Part shown: one piece after another, positions 33,331 to 46,734 of the stretch
How the letters are laid out: the number at the start of each line of letters is the position of its first letter
Position numbering within the stretch: the first letter of the stretch is position 1
Assembly: GCA_019916065.1 (NCBI GenBank)
Contig: CM034236.1
Coordinates: forward strand, 11,505,334 to 11,569,333
Direction: 5' to 3'
Length of the DNA stretch: 64,000 nt
From: Vitellaria paradoxa
Lineage: Eukaryota > Streptophyta > Magnoliopsida > Ericales > Sapotaceae
Program-made: the position numbers and the translations under genes
The notes under the pieces: generated by a model
Told to the model about the DNA's origin: nothing
What the model saw: only the letters and a program-made list of their open reading frames with translations
The model's database searches: none

Positions 33331-34868
33331 AGCAGATGTTTCTTGGGAAAACTTGATCCATATGGGAAGCTGATGGCTGGACAAGATATTTGGTATCTAT
33401 TTTATTTGGTTAGGCACTCCTGAGTCAATTTGTTGTAGAGAGCTTTCTTTCCCTTGCTAGCCAAGAAAGGTAGAAGGGAGAAAATTCCTTGTTCTTGTCC
33501 TGTAAGAAGATGCCAATGTAAAATTTCTGATTAGCTTTGTTTTTAGTGATATACTTGTGCTGGAAGATTTTTCAGTCATCTATCTGTTACTTGAATTTTT
33601 GTTCCTGGAAGTGTGGCTGCCACCCATTTTGTTGGATGCTGTTATTGGTGTTTATGTGCATTTCCTTCTTCCCCTGTAGATTTAAGCGAGATAGTGGTTC
33701 GGATGTCTTCCAATACTTCCTTCTCAAATCCAGTCCTCAAGTGGATCTGGGAAAATTCTGAGAGCTTTTTCTGAGGGCTGAGACCAATTTCCCATTGGAC
33801 ATTCTCTCCTAAATATCAGAAACTAGGATTTTTGGCAAAGCAGAAAGAGAGGATGAAAATCTTCTCCATCTTGGGAAATTCCCTGGTGCTAAGCTTACTA
33901 GTCTAGCAATGCTTGGTGCATTGGCTGCTAAATCCTTAATTTTGTAAGGTGGATGCTTTATGTGTATTGTTGAACATGATGTTTGCTGATGGTATGTGTA
34001 TTGTTGAACATGATATTTGCTGATGGTATTATTTTCTAATTCAAGTAGATGATGACAGGTACAAAATCCGGCCAGGCCTGGGGGGTCATAACCTTCCCTG
34101 AGCTCAAGAAAATGCCACTTGTACATCTAATTTTGACATAAAAAACTTGTGATATGGCTTGGCTCCCCTTAAAAGTTTAAAAAATGGAAGATCCCAATTC
34201 ATGAAAACACTAGTAATGCATATAAATTACGTCAAAAACTTTTTATGCCATGGTTGGTTGAAAAAAACACTGCCGTTTTATTTATTTTTATAATATTAAA
34301 ATAGTCTTTTTTATTTCTCTTACTCTTCTTCATTTTAATCGAACATAGCATCCTTCGTTGATTTCTCTTCTGTTTTTTCTTTTTCTTTTTTTTTTTTTGG
34401 GTTTCTTTCACAGATTTTCGAATTATTTTTTTAATATAGTCGGCATCAATAAAAGTTTGCCTAAAAAAGTTGTTAAAAAAAAATTAAGACAAAAAAGGAA
34501 CTGAAAATTCACTTTTCTTATCTAATCTCCAATTCAAAATCTTCTTCCTCCCTCTCCCGCTCATTCCTCTTGTCAATAAGCTTGGAACTCACTTTCCTTT
34601 TTCAATCTACAGCTCCAAAATCTTACCCCCCCCCCCCCCCCTCTTCTCTCCCCCCTCGCTTACACCCAGCCATCACCCTTGCCAAAAAACTCTCTCAAAC
34701 TTTTAAGGATTTTGTTCTGTGAACATTGAAGCGAGCAAGAATTTGAACTTGAGTTTGTGATTAGAGCCTTTCTCCCCTAGCCAGTTATCTAATTAGTGAA
34801 TTAGGAATCGGTTTCAAAATCTATAGCAAACAAATAGTTGCAGAGCCGATCTTTTTTGGATCAAAATT
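33331..34868. other. Intergenic DNA with a small tandem repeat
   Basis: A 34-bp unit beginning TGTGTATTGTTGAACATGAT occurs twice (33961-33994 and 33995-34028). A poly-C run lies near 34627-34642. A short open segment near 33675-33760 ends in a stop and is not recognised. No gene is supported. Confidence 0.5.
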
Positions 34869-35557
34869 AAAATAAGTTGAGTTTTTGGCTATTTAATAAA
34901 ATGAAGAATTGAGATGTAATAATAACAGAATAATAGCATAAAAGCAAGAGTTTGATTTAAAATAGAGAATTAGTTTGATTTGAGAGTATATTTATTTAAA
35001 TGGTTTAAAAAGAAAATAAATACACATCAAATTCTATTATTTGTTTATTAGATTTCAAATTGTATATAAATAAAAAAAATTTAAATGATAAAATCAAATC
35101 AAATCTAACTCATAAATTTTTTTATTTTAATTTTAATTATAAAAATTAATAAACATTTTTACTAAATGAAATTAAATACCACCAAATTCACTATCTCAAA
35201 CAAAAAATTTATGTCAAAAGTCTGGTATATTCTTAATATTATAGTTGAGATTTTTTTTTTTTTTTATCAAACACTTAATCGGCAAGTTTTGCATCACATG
35301 AAAAAAATAATTTCTTTGTTACGGAAACTGGGTTTCATTTGAGGGAAAATATAAAAAAAAAAAAGAAAAAAGAAACAAAGAAAAAAAAAAAAAAAAGAGG
35401 AAACTGATCGAAAACCAAGACAAGAAAACAAAATGAGTGGCTTTTAAAATGGGGCCCACAAATTCAAGTTTTGGCCGTTGGATGAAATGGAGGGCTGTGA
35501 TCTGATAATTGCAGAGAAATAACAGAAAACCTAATTTTAGGAGAGCCGGCTCTCATT
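34869..35557. mobile_element. Partial right arm of the duplicated MULE
   Basis: This matches about 10693-11388, ending GAGCCGGCTCT and followed by CATTAAAAC, one base different from the 9-bp duplication at copy 1. Only this arm is present; the left arm and the loop are missing. Confidence 0.8.
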
Positions 35558-35878
35558 AAAACACCCAATTTAATTTACAAAATTAATTTAATCTCTCTCT
35601 ACACCACTCTCTCTCCTCGACACCGCTCTCTCTCTCTCTCTCTGCTCCATCCTCAGGGAGGCCACCTCCGCCGTCGCCAAGCTCGTCGGTAAACCGAAGC
35701 CGTACGTATTCTCATGTCTTTCTCCACGCGCGCACACACATAATATTTTTGCATTTGTTGTTAGATTTTTCCAGCATTTGAAATTCTGAATTTCTTCTAG
35801 GGTTTCGGCCAAATTTTGCAGTTACTCTGTGCATTACACTTGCAATCAATCTATCTAAATTATGTTAAGATCCGGACA

Positions 35879-36008
35879 GGTTCGATGGGTTCGTGTACAA
35901 GAATCGTCTGATCGGCATTGACTCGATCAGGATTGAGGCATTCTTCGACCCCCTCTGCCCCTATAGCAGAGACTCTTGGCGTCCTTTGAAGCGAGCTCTC
36001 GATTGTTA
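35879..36008 (+). pseudogene. Thioredoxin-fold fragment, duplicate copy
   Basis: The same FDGFVYKNRLIGIDSIRIEA frame as at 11719-11848, with the same premature TAG. One residue near the end is D here (ALDC) and Y in copy 1 (ALYC); related proteins have ALD at that place, so this copy keeps the older state. Confidence 0.5.
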
Positions 36009-36818
36009 GTTTCCTTGGGCTTCGGCCACCGATATAAAAATAATTAAGTAAATAATGAGATGATGGTTGCTTTAAAATGCAGAATTCTAAAACAAGCAAA
36101 TAATCAGTTCAGTATCCTTTGGCATTACTTTATGAGTTGGGGTTGTGCCATAATCCCAATATGCCTTCAGAGCTTTGAAAAATTCAGGCCACCATACTGG
36201 TCTATGTTCAGAAATGGTAAAACAAATCCGATGCTAGTGACATAAGAACGCGTGTGAACTGAACCTGCATCTCTATAAGTTAAGATAGATGTAAAATGAG
36301 AAGTTATTTGTGCGAAGTTCTGTAGTGGGCTACAATTTCTGCAAGGCAGCCACTGCCTGGCAGTGTTAACATCCCCCCAGGGGGCGCAATAATAAGTAAA
36401 GGCTGGCTGGGAGGAGAAAAATGAAGTGGGCTTTTCAACTATTCATAAACTTCTTGAGTTGCTATGCTTGAAAATGAGTTGCTGGTTAGGTTTAAAATTC
36501 TTATTCTCTTGTTTCGATTTATCTTACTCGTAATGGACTTTGATGAGCAATATTGTACAATGAGATGATACTCTGCATAAGAAGTCAAACCTACATGGCT
36601 ATTTGATATTAACGGGGATAGCAACTCAATTCATTATGCCTTCTTTCATCCTTTTTTTGTCAAGGAAGCACGTTAACTCCTGATTCAATAGGTTTTAGAC
36701 GTGTACTTTAAATCCGTGTGCCTGTTACTCTGTATCTTTAATTGGAATGTGCATAATTCTGAATTTTCTTGTTTTGGGTCTAAGCTTTGAATCTCTTATT
36801 CAATCTTGCACTTTGTAG

Positions 36819-36914
36819 GGAGCAAGTTTTATTGGAGTTGACAGCCTTGGAATGGATGTTAGAGTTTTCTCTAGGGCAGAAGTACAGACACATCGTTTTC
36901 CCTTTATAGTCTGG
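36819..36914 (+). pseudogene. Exon-like fragment, duplicate copy
   Basis: Open for 32 codons between acceptor-like and donor-like sites, as in copy 1 (12658-12753), reading GASFIGVDSLGMDVRVFSRA and onward. The family is not recognised. Confidence 0.38.
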
Positions 36915-37125
36915 GTAAATAATATTTTATTGCCATTTAACCTGCAAAGTTGGAAGTGCATTCTCTATTTCAGGCTACTTGAATCATCCAGTTTGACAAT
37001 TATTTGAATAGAAACAAAAATTGAAAATTGATTAGTCGTGTCTTTTTTTCAGTTTGTTAATGGTTGTTGCTTTTTTTTGGGAAATCACTATGTGATCTGA
37101 ATTAGGGCTTAGATTTTTTATTTAC

Positions 37126-37690
37126 TTGTGATAGGGTTGACAAAATGGAGGAAAATAGTGATGAGCACGTGGAGCTAAGCTCTGCTGCTACTTCAACACA
37201 TAATAGGAGAGTCACTTCTATAGTTTGGGATGAGTTTATAAAGTTGCCTATTAGTGATGATGGGAGACAGAGGGCTAAGTGTAGGAAGTGCGAGAAAGAG
37301 TACATTACAAATATAAAAATGGGCACCTCAAATTTACTATGCCACATTAGTGTTTGCCCTAAACTGATGAAGTGCTGCTATTATTTTGTATTTATTTGTT
37401 TTTTAATATCTTTATTTATTTACTTTTCAAAAAAATAGATGATGGATTAGGATAATATTGATCTATATATACACACACACGCACACTAATTGAAATAAAT
37501 TTTTAATTTTTTTTTAAAAGTAAGTTAGGTCATAAGTAAATGGGTTGGATACGGGTTCATGGGTTTGTACTAACCCGTATTCAACTCGTCCATATCCAAC
37601 TTGTCTTTTAAATGGGCCAGTTTGGGTTGCACCCACTTAACCTTCAACCCGTTTAAACCCATTAGTAACCCGCCCATTTTGCCACTCCTA
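37126..37690 (+). mobile_element. hAT remnant with BED-type zinc finger, duplicate copy
   Basis: A frame from ATG at 37145 (MEENSDEHVELSSAATSTHN, then IVWDEFIKLP and CRKCEKEY) contains the BED-like C-x2-C...H-x4-C pattern. It keeps the start that copy 1 lost. The hAT-like right terminus (TTTTGCCACTCCTA) is at about 37677-37690. Confidence 0.6.
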
Positions 37691-40109
37691 CCACGGGCTT
37701 AACCCATTTTGGAAATTCTAATGATAGAGGGATCATATCAGGACGGGGACCAATATTGAATAACTCAAGTAAGCAAAAGTGAGTCTGCACTTCTTGGAGA
37801 TAACTCCAAGTCCAAGAAGATCAACAAAACCTAGCCCACCCACTTACTATAGGCCCATCCGTCCACCCCAAATCAACAGCAGCGTTGATCTCCCCAATAG
37901 GAAAGAAAAAATCAACAACAGGGTTGTGGTTTCAACTGCAAATTGATTTCGGCACTTGGTTGATCGTCGTCTCAGGTTTCTCTATAAGTCGTTTGTTTGG
38001 AATTGCGGGATATGAGCTTGAGAATTGGTTAATAGGTAGGTCTTGAGATTGTGGCGCTCCTCTCAATGAATTTCAATTGCATTGAACGATGCTCCTTTAA
38101 AACATTCAATTCAGTCCATTTTGGTTTGGATTTTCAATCTCATAATCTTCTTTTGTCAAATTTTCTGAACTCCTATCATATAATACATGCTTATATATAC
38201 ATGCGTATTGTACCCGCTAAAAATCGAGAACTAGTGCAAATTGTGAGTATGAAAAGTGCAAAATTCTAATCCCCCTTCAGCCTACATGTATATGTATGTA
38301 TTTATAATTTTGGGCCCAATGATAGTTCGTCTTGCATTATATATTGGTTTTGAAATTACAAATTTTTTACCTGAATTTGTTTTTTTGATATTCATTAATG
38401 ATAATAATATTCTTCTGCCCTTATGGTGATTTTTTTTTATCTCAATTTTTTATTCTTCTGGATAATTTTTAACTAATTTTTGCATTGGTTTCTTGTTTAT
38501 TAGTCTCAATAGATAAAAAAAATGCTTTCGGGATTGAAGTTCATTCCCCAAGATCAGGTTGATGAGGTAATAATGCCTCGACTTTGGTTTATTTACTTCT
38601 AAATTGGCATTCTTTTTTTATTTTTTTAATGTTCTTAAGCTTTACCCACTTATCAAAAAAGTATAAAATTTATTGTTTTGTGCTGATTTCTGAAATTTTG
38701 TGCTAATCACCAGAGGAAGAATTGCATGATTCAAGGAGAGGGAGAAAGAAATCTGTTAATAGGAAGGACAAAGATAGAAGAAAAAAGAAATGTTCTCGAT
38801 ATGGTAGTTCGGATGAGGATGAGCTAGAGAGGATAACCAAAAGTTCCAGAAAGAAAAAGAAGTGGTATTCTTCAGATGAATACTCTTATTCTAGTGAAAG
38901 TGAAGTTGAGTACAGTTCTGACCAAGATGAGAAGAAACAGAGAAAGAAGAAAAGGGAGAAGAAAAGACATAGGGATAGCTCAAAAGACGAATATAGAGAT
39001 GGGTCAAAGAAGAAGCTGAGAAGTAAGAGAGAGAATTATTCATCTGAAGACTATTCTTTGTCTAATTCTGAGGATGAAGATAATAAGGATGGTTACTCTA
39101 GTAGAGAAGATGAGCGAAAACAAAAGAAGAGAAGAAAAATTGGGGGTGAAACAAAATCACTAGGAGATAATTTTTTTGGTACTTTTTTTTTTCATAGTTA
39201 TTTTTCATTAAAAATTAACTCAATTTTCATGTCTTTCATTTCAAACATATTGTTTCACCTTTTTACGTAGATGAAGCCAGTGGATCTCTAGATGATGCCA
39301 ATATTATGAGAAAAGAAATGGGATTGGAGTGGATGCTTAAACCTAGAGAAAATGTGGAGAGGAAGCCTGCAACAACTTCGGCCCAACTAGAGGAACCTCA
39401 AGTTGAGGAGGTATGCCCTTTCCATGAACTTGTCATCACTGTTCAATTTGAATTTTGCTTTATGAGTTCCCCTGTAAGAGCAGGAATTAGGGACTCCTCG
39501 ATAGGGCTTTCACCTGCACTAGCACTGTACTAACATAGAATCATTCGTGTCCTTATTGCTGGATGCAATACGTATATTATGCTTTTGTTCTGATTCCTTT
39601 ATATGAATCATAGACCATTATATGAATCGGTGATTGTTTATGTTGATTTTGATTGGCTTATCCTAGTATCAAAGTGTCAAGAAGAGAATTATCGTAACAC
39701 AATCCATCATCACTGTGCATGCAAGTGTTCATGTCTGTTTGTGTAATCCATGTCATTGTTGTTGCAACCTGAAACAGTTCCCCTTTATGATATGTGTAAT
39801 AACATGCAGAGAAGGAATCAGTATCAATCTTTAGGTACCACAGTGTCAATGTTTGAATTTGTTGTCGTGTAAAATTGTGCATTTCGTGACTAAGATGGAA
39901 TATTGAACTTTTTAGGCAACAAGATTACTTGAATGTAGATTGAATTTACCAGATGATTTGTGATTTGTTAGTGGAAAGTGTTTCTCATCTTGGATTTGAT
40001 ATCTCTAACATAGGAATCTCTCTTGGCATAGGCTGAATAATTTTTTCTATATCTTTACAGTTGCCAACTACGTACTTCTATCAATACCCGTATACGTTGG
40101 CGGATCCAC

Positions 40110-40460
40110 TTGGCCACGCTGGATTTTTATTTAAAAAAAAAATTATTCGATATAAAAAATTATAAATATTTATAAAAAAAATTATTTGAGGGTGAGCGAG
40201 TGGATGAATGATTGTTTTTTGACACATATTGAAAGAGACATGTTCAAAACCATTGACAATGAAGCTATTTTGTAACGTTTTCAGAATATAAAAGAACGAA
40301 GGGGATTGTTGTAACTTGTTTTGTTAATTTGAAGGTTATTTTGTGTGAGAAACATTTGATATCAATGTATAGTATTTTGTATTTTATCATATTTTATGCA
40401 TTTGTTTGGAATTTAAAATTTTACTTGTGATTTGGGCCTACGCTGACCCTAATTCTTGGG
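40110..40460 (+). mobile_element. hAT transposase C-terminal remnant, duplicate copy
   Basis: The counterpart of 15950-16300 in intron 3, with further stops. The downstream GGTCCGCCACT end is a little better preserved here than in copy 1. Confidence 0.5.
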
Positions 40461-41769
40461 TCCGCCACTCCCCATATGTGCTTCTTGCAATCTCTATCGG
40501 CACAAGCTGAATAATTTTTTCTATACCTTTACAGTTGCCAACTTTGTACTTTTACCAATACTCATATGTGCTTGTTGAGGAAGCAATTAGATATGGCTGC
40601 TTGTTGGAGAAGTAATTAGATTTGGGACTGACACCAATTTAAGGTACAATATGGGGATGCTGTTTGAGATGGTAAAGCTTGATGCATCAAATTGATGTGC
40701 TTTGTGAGGGGGAACAGTTTGATCCATGTGGAGGGTGGCAAAAGAAATGGAAGGGTGAGGAGAAAATTGGTTGCGGTGATACAAAGGATATGTTTAATTT
40801 CCACTTGAATGAGGATATACTTTGAATAGAGCAAATTGAGGAAATGGATCAGTACTGTTGACCCCATGTAATTGATGCTTATACAAGGGGAGAAACTGCT
40901 TCTCTTTTGGCACACTGAGTAGTTTGAAAGGATTGTGCTAGCGTCTTTGTATTTTTGGCTTCAGGAGGCTAGACATTGTTTTGTTAAATTCTTTTTTAGA
41001 GTTTGTTGGGGGACATGCCTAGACCTTTTGATGTGTACCAAGTTTGCCCTTTTGGTTTATAGGGTCCTGCTCATTGTTACCTATTTAATTTACTTTTATT
41101 TATTTATAAGAAAAATAAGACTTTTCTGTCACACGTAAACTTCCTTTTACAAAGTGTAAATATAAACTGTTGGATCTTACATTAACTTTGCTGGATCATT
41201 CTCCAAGCATTCTTGCTTTCGTAATTTAGTTTTCATGCAAGAGCAAATATTGATTCTTTGTGGCTTTGTTTGTCAGATAAAGAAGGAAAATCCCAGGGAG
41301 CTAAACCCGTACCTGAAGAATAACGGAACTGGTTATCCAGAAGTAACAGATGGGACAAAGGCTGGGGGGAACCAACTTTTGTCGTCTTCTGTTGTTGGAG
41401 ATGGAGGAGCAAGCTGGAGACTTAAGGCCTTGAAGCGTGCTCAGGAGCAGGCAGCTCGTGAGGGATGCACTCTTGGAGAGGTAATAACTTTTTTTTTTCT
41501 GAACCTAAGGTAGGATACTTCAACCATTATCAATTACACATGATGCGCTAAAATTGTACAGGTGGTTGAAGAGCAATGGGGATCTCTAGATCAGCTGACA
41601 GTTTCAGTGGCATCTCGTACAGCTGCTCCATCTCGTGCTCACCTATATGCAATAAAAAATAGAAAGAGGGGACAAACTGATGAACAACAAATAGTTGCAG
41701 ATGATCAAAATGAAAAGACAACTGAAAAGGTAAATATTTATTTGCGATGTTATTTTTTTTGGGGGGGGT

Positions 41770-42190
41770 TGTTGTCATTGTTGTTGATAAGTAAAAGAAT
41801 TGTATTGAAAGCATCAAGGGATGCTACCCAAATTACAAAAGTATCAGGGCACAAAAAACCAAGCTAAGTCTAAAAACTAGCCAACCAAATTGTCTTGGGA
41901 AAAAAAAAAAGAAAAAGAAAAAAACTATGAACATCAAGATTAGCCTTTACGGAAAACCAACTCAACAGAAGTGACAAAAATAAACCCTTTAACCTTAGGG
42001 CAGGCAATTCTATGCTTGGAAAATGCGTCTATTTCTTTCATCCCAAATTAACCAATCAATACAAAATGGAATCAAGGCCCAAATCTTCCTCTTTTGCCTA
42101 ACTCGAGCACCCCACCATTCTTGCAAAATGTAAAGGAATCCTCCACAAGAAACTCCACTGCCTGTTGAAGCAAGACAAATCCACTTCCAA
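41770..42190 (-). mobile_element. LINE 3' fragment, duplicate copy
   Basis: Counterpart of the antisense LINE fragment in intron 5 of copy 1, with small indels. The same IP...W-IW-ERN pattern is visible on the minus strand. Confidence 0.55.
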
Positions 42191-43070
42191 TTTGTAAATG
42201 TTTTATGATATAAAAATAAATATATAGATGTTTTTTTTGTGTAGATATGTGTTCCTGTTCTGTCGCATCGATACTTTTTGAAATTTCTGTGTTGGTGTGT
42301 TCATGTTGGCGGTATCCATGTGCCATGTTGATATATGTGCTTCCTAGTAGACGTGTTCTAGACAAAATCATTTGCATTATGTATGATATAAATGCTGATC
42401 CTATCAAATTCTCAACTTGAATACAAAATGCAATGTTTTGCCAACAGAGATAGTAGTTTTCTTCTAACTTCTTGTTGTGGGTTGTTCATCAGAAAATTGG
42501 CCGAGAAAGCATACAGGATGTATCTCGCCGTCATCCGGAGATGAATCAAACTTCATGATTCTTTATCTTGGGGCAAGCGGAAAAGTCAAATCATGTCATC
42601 TGAGGGCTCTAGACTTATTTCTACTGCAATGTCAAGCTTAAATAAGTTTGCAGATGATGGAAGCTTTATGCAGGAAGTAATGCGTCAACAAAATGATGAC
42701 TCTAGTGGTTCTCGTTCTCCATATAATAGTCATGGAAAACCGGAGACAGAACTAATTTCATCAGAATCACAAAAACTGTGTGAATCTAATGCACTTGTTA
42801 ATGAGGGATTGAGTGCAAACCAGTTGGCTGCCAAAGCTTTGCAACTGCGTATGAAAGGAAAGCATGAGGAAGCTGAAAAGCTTCTGGTGAGACAAATACT
42901 GATGCTTTAACTTATTTCACTTATTTAGTGTCTCTTTCTCTGTGTATGTTAACTGGCATATTACCTCACATTGAAAATGCTTTACTCATTGCATGTTGCC
43001 AGCTTTATCTAGAGGTTTCCCTGTGGAATCTCAAGTGTTTTATTTTCTGTTCTATATATTCTTGTTCTCA

Positions 43071-43124
43071 GTGTGTGTGTGTGCGCGCGCACGCGCACGC
43101 GCACGTGTCTGTTTGGGGGGGGGG
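43071..43124. repeat. Alternating purine-pyrimidine run followed by poly-G
   Basis: GT repeats change to GCGCGC and then ACGCGCACGCGC, ending in a G run. Alternating GC/GT/AC of this length can adopt Z-DNA. Copy 1 has only GTGCGTGTGTG and a T run at this place. Confidence 0.75.
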
Positions 43125-46000
43125 TGAAGAGGGTGAGGGAGAATCTTGTTTGGAATTAGGCCTACTGTTGTAGACTATAGTTCAGTTATAATTTTGGAAT
43201 TAATGACGTGTAAGAAAATTATCCTCCTCCATGTCTTCATAATCATTTTGTTGTTGTTCTCTTCACTATAATTCTGATTGTCAGTATGACCCTGCATCAT
43301 AAAGATTGAAAAGCATTACTGTCTGATGAATTTTCCGCCCCACACGAAAATTGAGGCATTCAGACGTCACTTAAATTGTGATGTGAAGACAGGCTTATAT
43401 CTTAATATTGTTGTTTGCTAATTTGATCACACAAAAACTTAGAAGAGAGGTGTTGCTATTTTTCTGGTTAGATGGGGAAAAATGATGTAAGACAGGGTTT
43501 ATTAAATTAAGGTATATACAGGTAGCTGGTTACTTCCTAAAACTGGCAGAAGCTAACAAGAATCTTAGAGTTCCATCTGGGAATTGTCATGACGCTTGAC
43601 TAGGCTTGTTTGTCTATTTGCATTTGATTAGATTCATTATTTTTCTTAAAGACAAGAAGGAAACTACAGATTGCCTTTAGAGGTATATGGTACATGCAGT
43701 GATATGCATTGAACTTTTGTTTCTGTAGGAGCATGTATTTGAACTTCTGTACCAAATAAAAATTCATTGTACTTGGAACTTTCATTCTCCACCATAGTTC
43801 TCGCGGAGATTTTTCTTGTGTTTTGTTGTTTTTACTTTTTCTTTCTTTTGATTTATCTTTTGCTTTTCTGCTTCCTTTTTTCCCCCCTTTTCAATTTGGG
43901 CCTTTCTTTTTTATTTTTTTTTTGGGGGGGGGGGGGGATGGATTGGGTTTTGGGGGTTTTTTCAACTTGGATCTTTGTATTGCATTATGTTTCAACAAAA
44001 ATTGTCGGTGAAGTATTTGTTTTAAGTGAGTCAATGTGCTTGGAGGGCCAATTATAATACACCTGAGCTTTCACTTTGATTATTAATTGAAACTGTGCTT
44101 TTGTTGTCGTCACCAGAAAGAAGCAGAAAACATCAAAACGAAGCAAGTTACTGTGGATGAATCTAGTAGATCACGTGGTGAGAGAAACACAAGAAGGTAA
44201 TTTTGCATATTGGAATTACTTATTTAGCTAAGATGTCAGCATTGAATTTATTGTTCACTAGAAAATGGTTTATGCTGAATTAATTTATACTAGCAAGCAC
44301 ATCCCTGTTTATTGTTTGCCTTACTGTATTCCAACAAAAAAGAAAAGAAAAAGGTTTTGGAATATTTTTCTACCCCAAACTAAAAACTTTATATACTTTT
44401 CTTGTTGCTTTGCTTTAATAGTCTTGTTACCATTTCTCTGCAGATCGCTCTTTTTAAATGTTTTTCTTTTCAATTTTGTAGATACATCATGCATGACACA
44501 TCTGTTCGGCAAAGGAAGAAAGAGGATGATGCTGACTTGCATCTTGCCAAAAATATAGTGCAAAACAGACAGTATAGTATGTCTGGTCGGGCTGATGATG
44601 AATAGGATTTTGATGATGGTCCAAGGAGAAAGAGTTGGAAGAAAGGGGGCAACGATCATAGGTCAATTGAGAAGACTAATTTGCCAAAGCGTATCTTGAC
44701 TCAGCAAGAGCGTTGCCAATTCTGCTTTGAGAACCCCAACCGGCCAAGACATCTTGTTATTTCAATAGCCAATTTCACCTACCTCAGTTTACCACACTGA
44801 CAGTCTATTGTGCCAGGTCACTGCTGCATTTTAACTTTGCAGGTGAGTTACAGTTTGTTAAATCTGTATGCTGTTGTCTTTTCATGTTGTTGTTGGGGGT
44901 GCATTGAAGTTAGAAGCTAGGGATGAACTTTAATTCCTCATTTGTAAGTTTGGATTTCTTCTTGTATATATTTATTTGCTTGTTTGCATTTCATAGTAGT
45001 TAATATCCATTTGTTAAATAGTATGGACAGTAGAAGATTTTGGTCATCCCAAGTGATACCGACGGAGGCAAGAATGCTACTTGAAGCTTTAAAATCCTAT
45101 GGTGATATTTATTAATAGGAATAAGCATAACTGTTTAAGTACTTGAGTGAGAAAATGGACTTAATTTTTTTTTTAATGTAAAGGTAATAAACTTATTATC
45201 ATAGAAGTCCAACCACAATTATCCTCCTTGTTATTGTTGATTCAGATTGGTTGCTCTATCAGCAATTGATTTACTCATTTCGCTATAATGGGATGTCCAG
45301 TTACCACCTCTTTATTTTTGCTGTTATAGTTAATTTCCTCTAATGAATTTATATTCTAAGCATAATTTTACGCCTAAACAGCATGAATCAGCCACAAGAG
45401 CGGTTGATAATAATGTGTGGGATGAAATTCGCAATTTCAAGAAATGCCTTATTATGATGTTTGCAAAGCAAGAGAAGGATGTAGTGTTCCTTGAAACAGT
45501 GATGGGATTGGCGAAGCAGAGACGACACTGTTTGGTTGAGTGCATTCCTTTGCCCCAGCACATTGCGAAACAAGCGCCTCTATATTTTAAAAAGGTGGGG
45601 TTTTCTACATTCATTTGCCATTTTATTCGCTAATATTCTGATTGCATGTTGATGCTGAACCACTTCCATTAAAAATGTTGTTATTCAATGGGTTGATAAT
45701 TGCCTTAACATCCCTCTTCCTTTCCTTTTTAGCTTATTTCAAAAAGTCAAACGATGAGATGAGATTAGTACAAGGGGCATCTTAATAGAGTTTGTATAAC
45801 ATAGTTTTCCCCTCTGGTAGTCTGTGTCTTTTTGGTATCTTTGACAATGGAGTTATGAACCTGTCCTATGGCGGATTAGACACTGAACCACATGTGGTTG
45901 GTTTTTGGCCTAGAAGTAAGTAGTCATCACTGGTTGGAAACTGTGGTTAAATCTCACTATTGGCACATAGATAAAAAGAAGGTAGATAAAAGAAAAGAAT

Positions 46001-46734
46001 ATTGCGATCGTGTTTATTTAGAATAAAATCGTGTTTATATATTAATTCCTCACTTCACCGGTTCTATTGCGATCTTAGAAAAACCAAGAAGAAATAATAA
46101 ATAGGTTTAATAAACAGCATCGACTAAGGGCTAGGTTTGAGATTAAAAGCTAAAATGAGGACAATTATTAGGAAGGAGGAAAATTATGAAGGTGCATGCC
46201 CCATGAATGGACCGTGAGCTGTGACTTGTTGGGGGTTGGCGCGAGAGATCAGATGGTGATGAGTGGAGTATAAGGAAGAATTAATCCCATGAAGTTAATA
46301 TGATTAATAGGAGTAATATTATTTATTAGAATTTATTATTAAAATGAGATATTGATTATGAATCAATTTGTTTTTAAAATTTAAATGTTATTACCGTATT
46401 ATTCTGGCTTGAATTTTAATAATTTATTGTTTTTCAATTAATAGTTGTATGCATGGACTCCAACTCTCTGATCACATTATATCCCAATAATCTTTAATCC
46501 TAAGGGAACTTACATGGGTCCTTAATCAAAGATTGAACCTGCCAACCGACACAATAATCACAGCATTTAATTCCTTCCTTAATTAGTCCTATACAAGACT
46601 CGAAACAAAGCCTAATGCGAGAATGTTTTAGGTCAAACATGCCTTTATTTGTTTATCTTCTCCTTCTTCTGTTTTTTTTTTTAATTTTTGTTATTAATTG
46701 AGTTCAATATTGTGGTGTTGAACTACCACGTTGT
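46001..46734. other. Unique-looking AT-rich DNA after the duplication breakpoint
   Basis: No counterpart next to copy 1. No coding frame is supported. Confidence 0.5.

Larger units (their letters stand above)
38522..45594 (+). pseudogene. CWF19L2-like pseudogene (duplicate, nine exons, no 3' end)
   Basis: Exon equivalents: 38522-38566, 38707-39178, 39271-39410, 41277-41480, 41562-41729, 42493-42886, 44117-44196, 44482-44842 and 45382-45594. Lesions relative to the intact copy: the exon-2 acceptor AG is AA (38705-38706) and the nearby CAG would shift the frame; exon 6 has a net 5-bp deletion near 42546, after residue 360 of the intact protein; TAT becomes TAG at 44603-44605 (Y544); TGG becomes TGA at 44798-44800 (W609). 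The last exon, encoding CwfJ domain 2, is absent. The other splice sites are intact, so it may still be transcribed. A truncated product could come only from the N-terminal part, without the HIT-like domain. Confidence 0.93.
34869..46000 (+). repeat. Segmental duplication, copy 2 (about 11.1 kb)
   Basis: Collinear with 10693-21840. It starts inside the right arm of the MULE palindrome (the outer ~695 bp of that arm are present, the left arm is not) and ends in the ninth intron of the CWF19-like gene. Unrelated sequence follows at about 46000. Confidence 0.93.

Noticed and set aside
45330..45633. Overlapping plus and minus frames near exon 9 in the pseudogene
   Set aside because: The plus frame is the exon-9 counterpart with intron flanks; the minus frame is antisense noise, and both are mirrored at 21170-21473.
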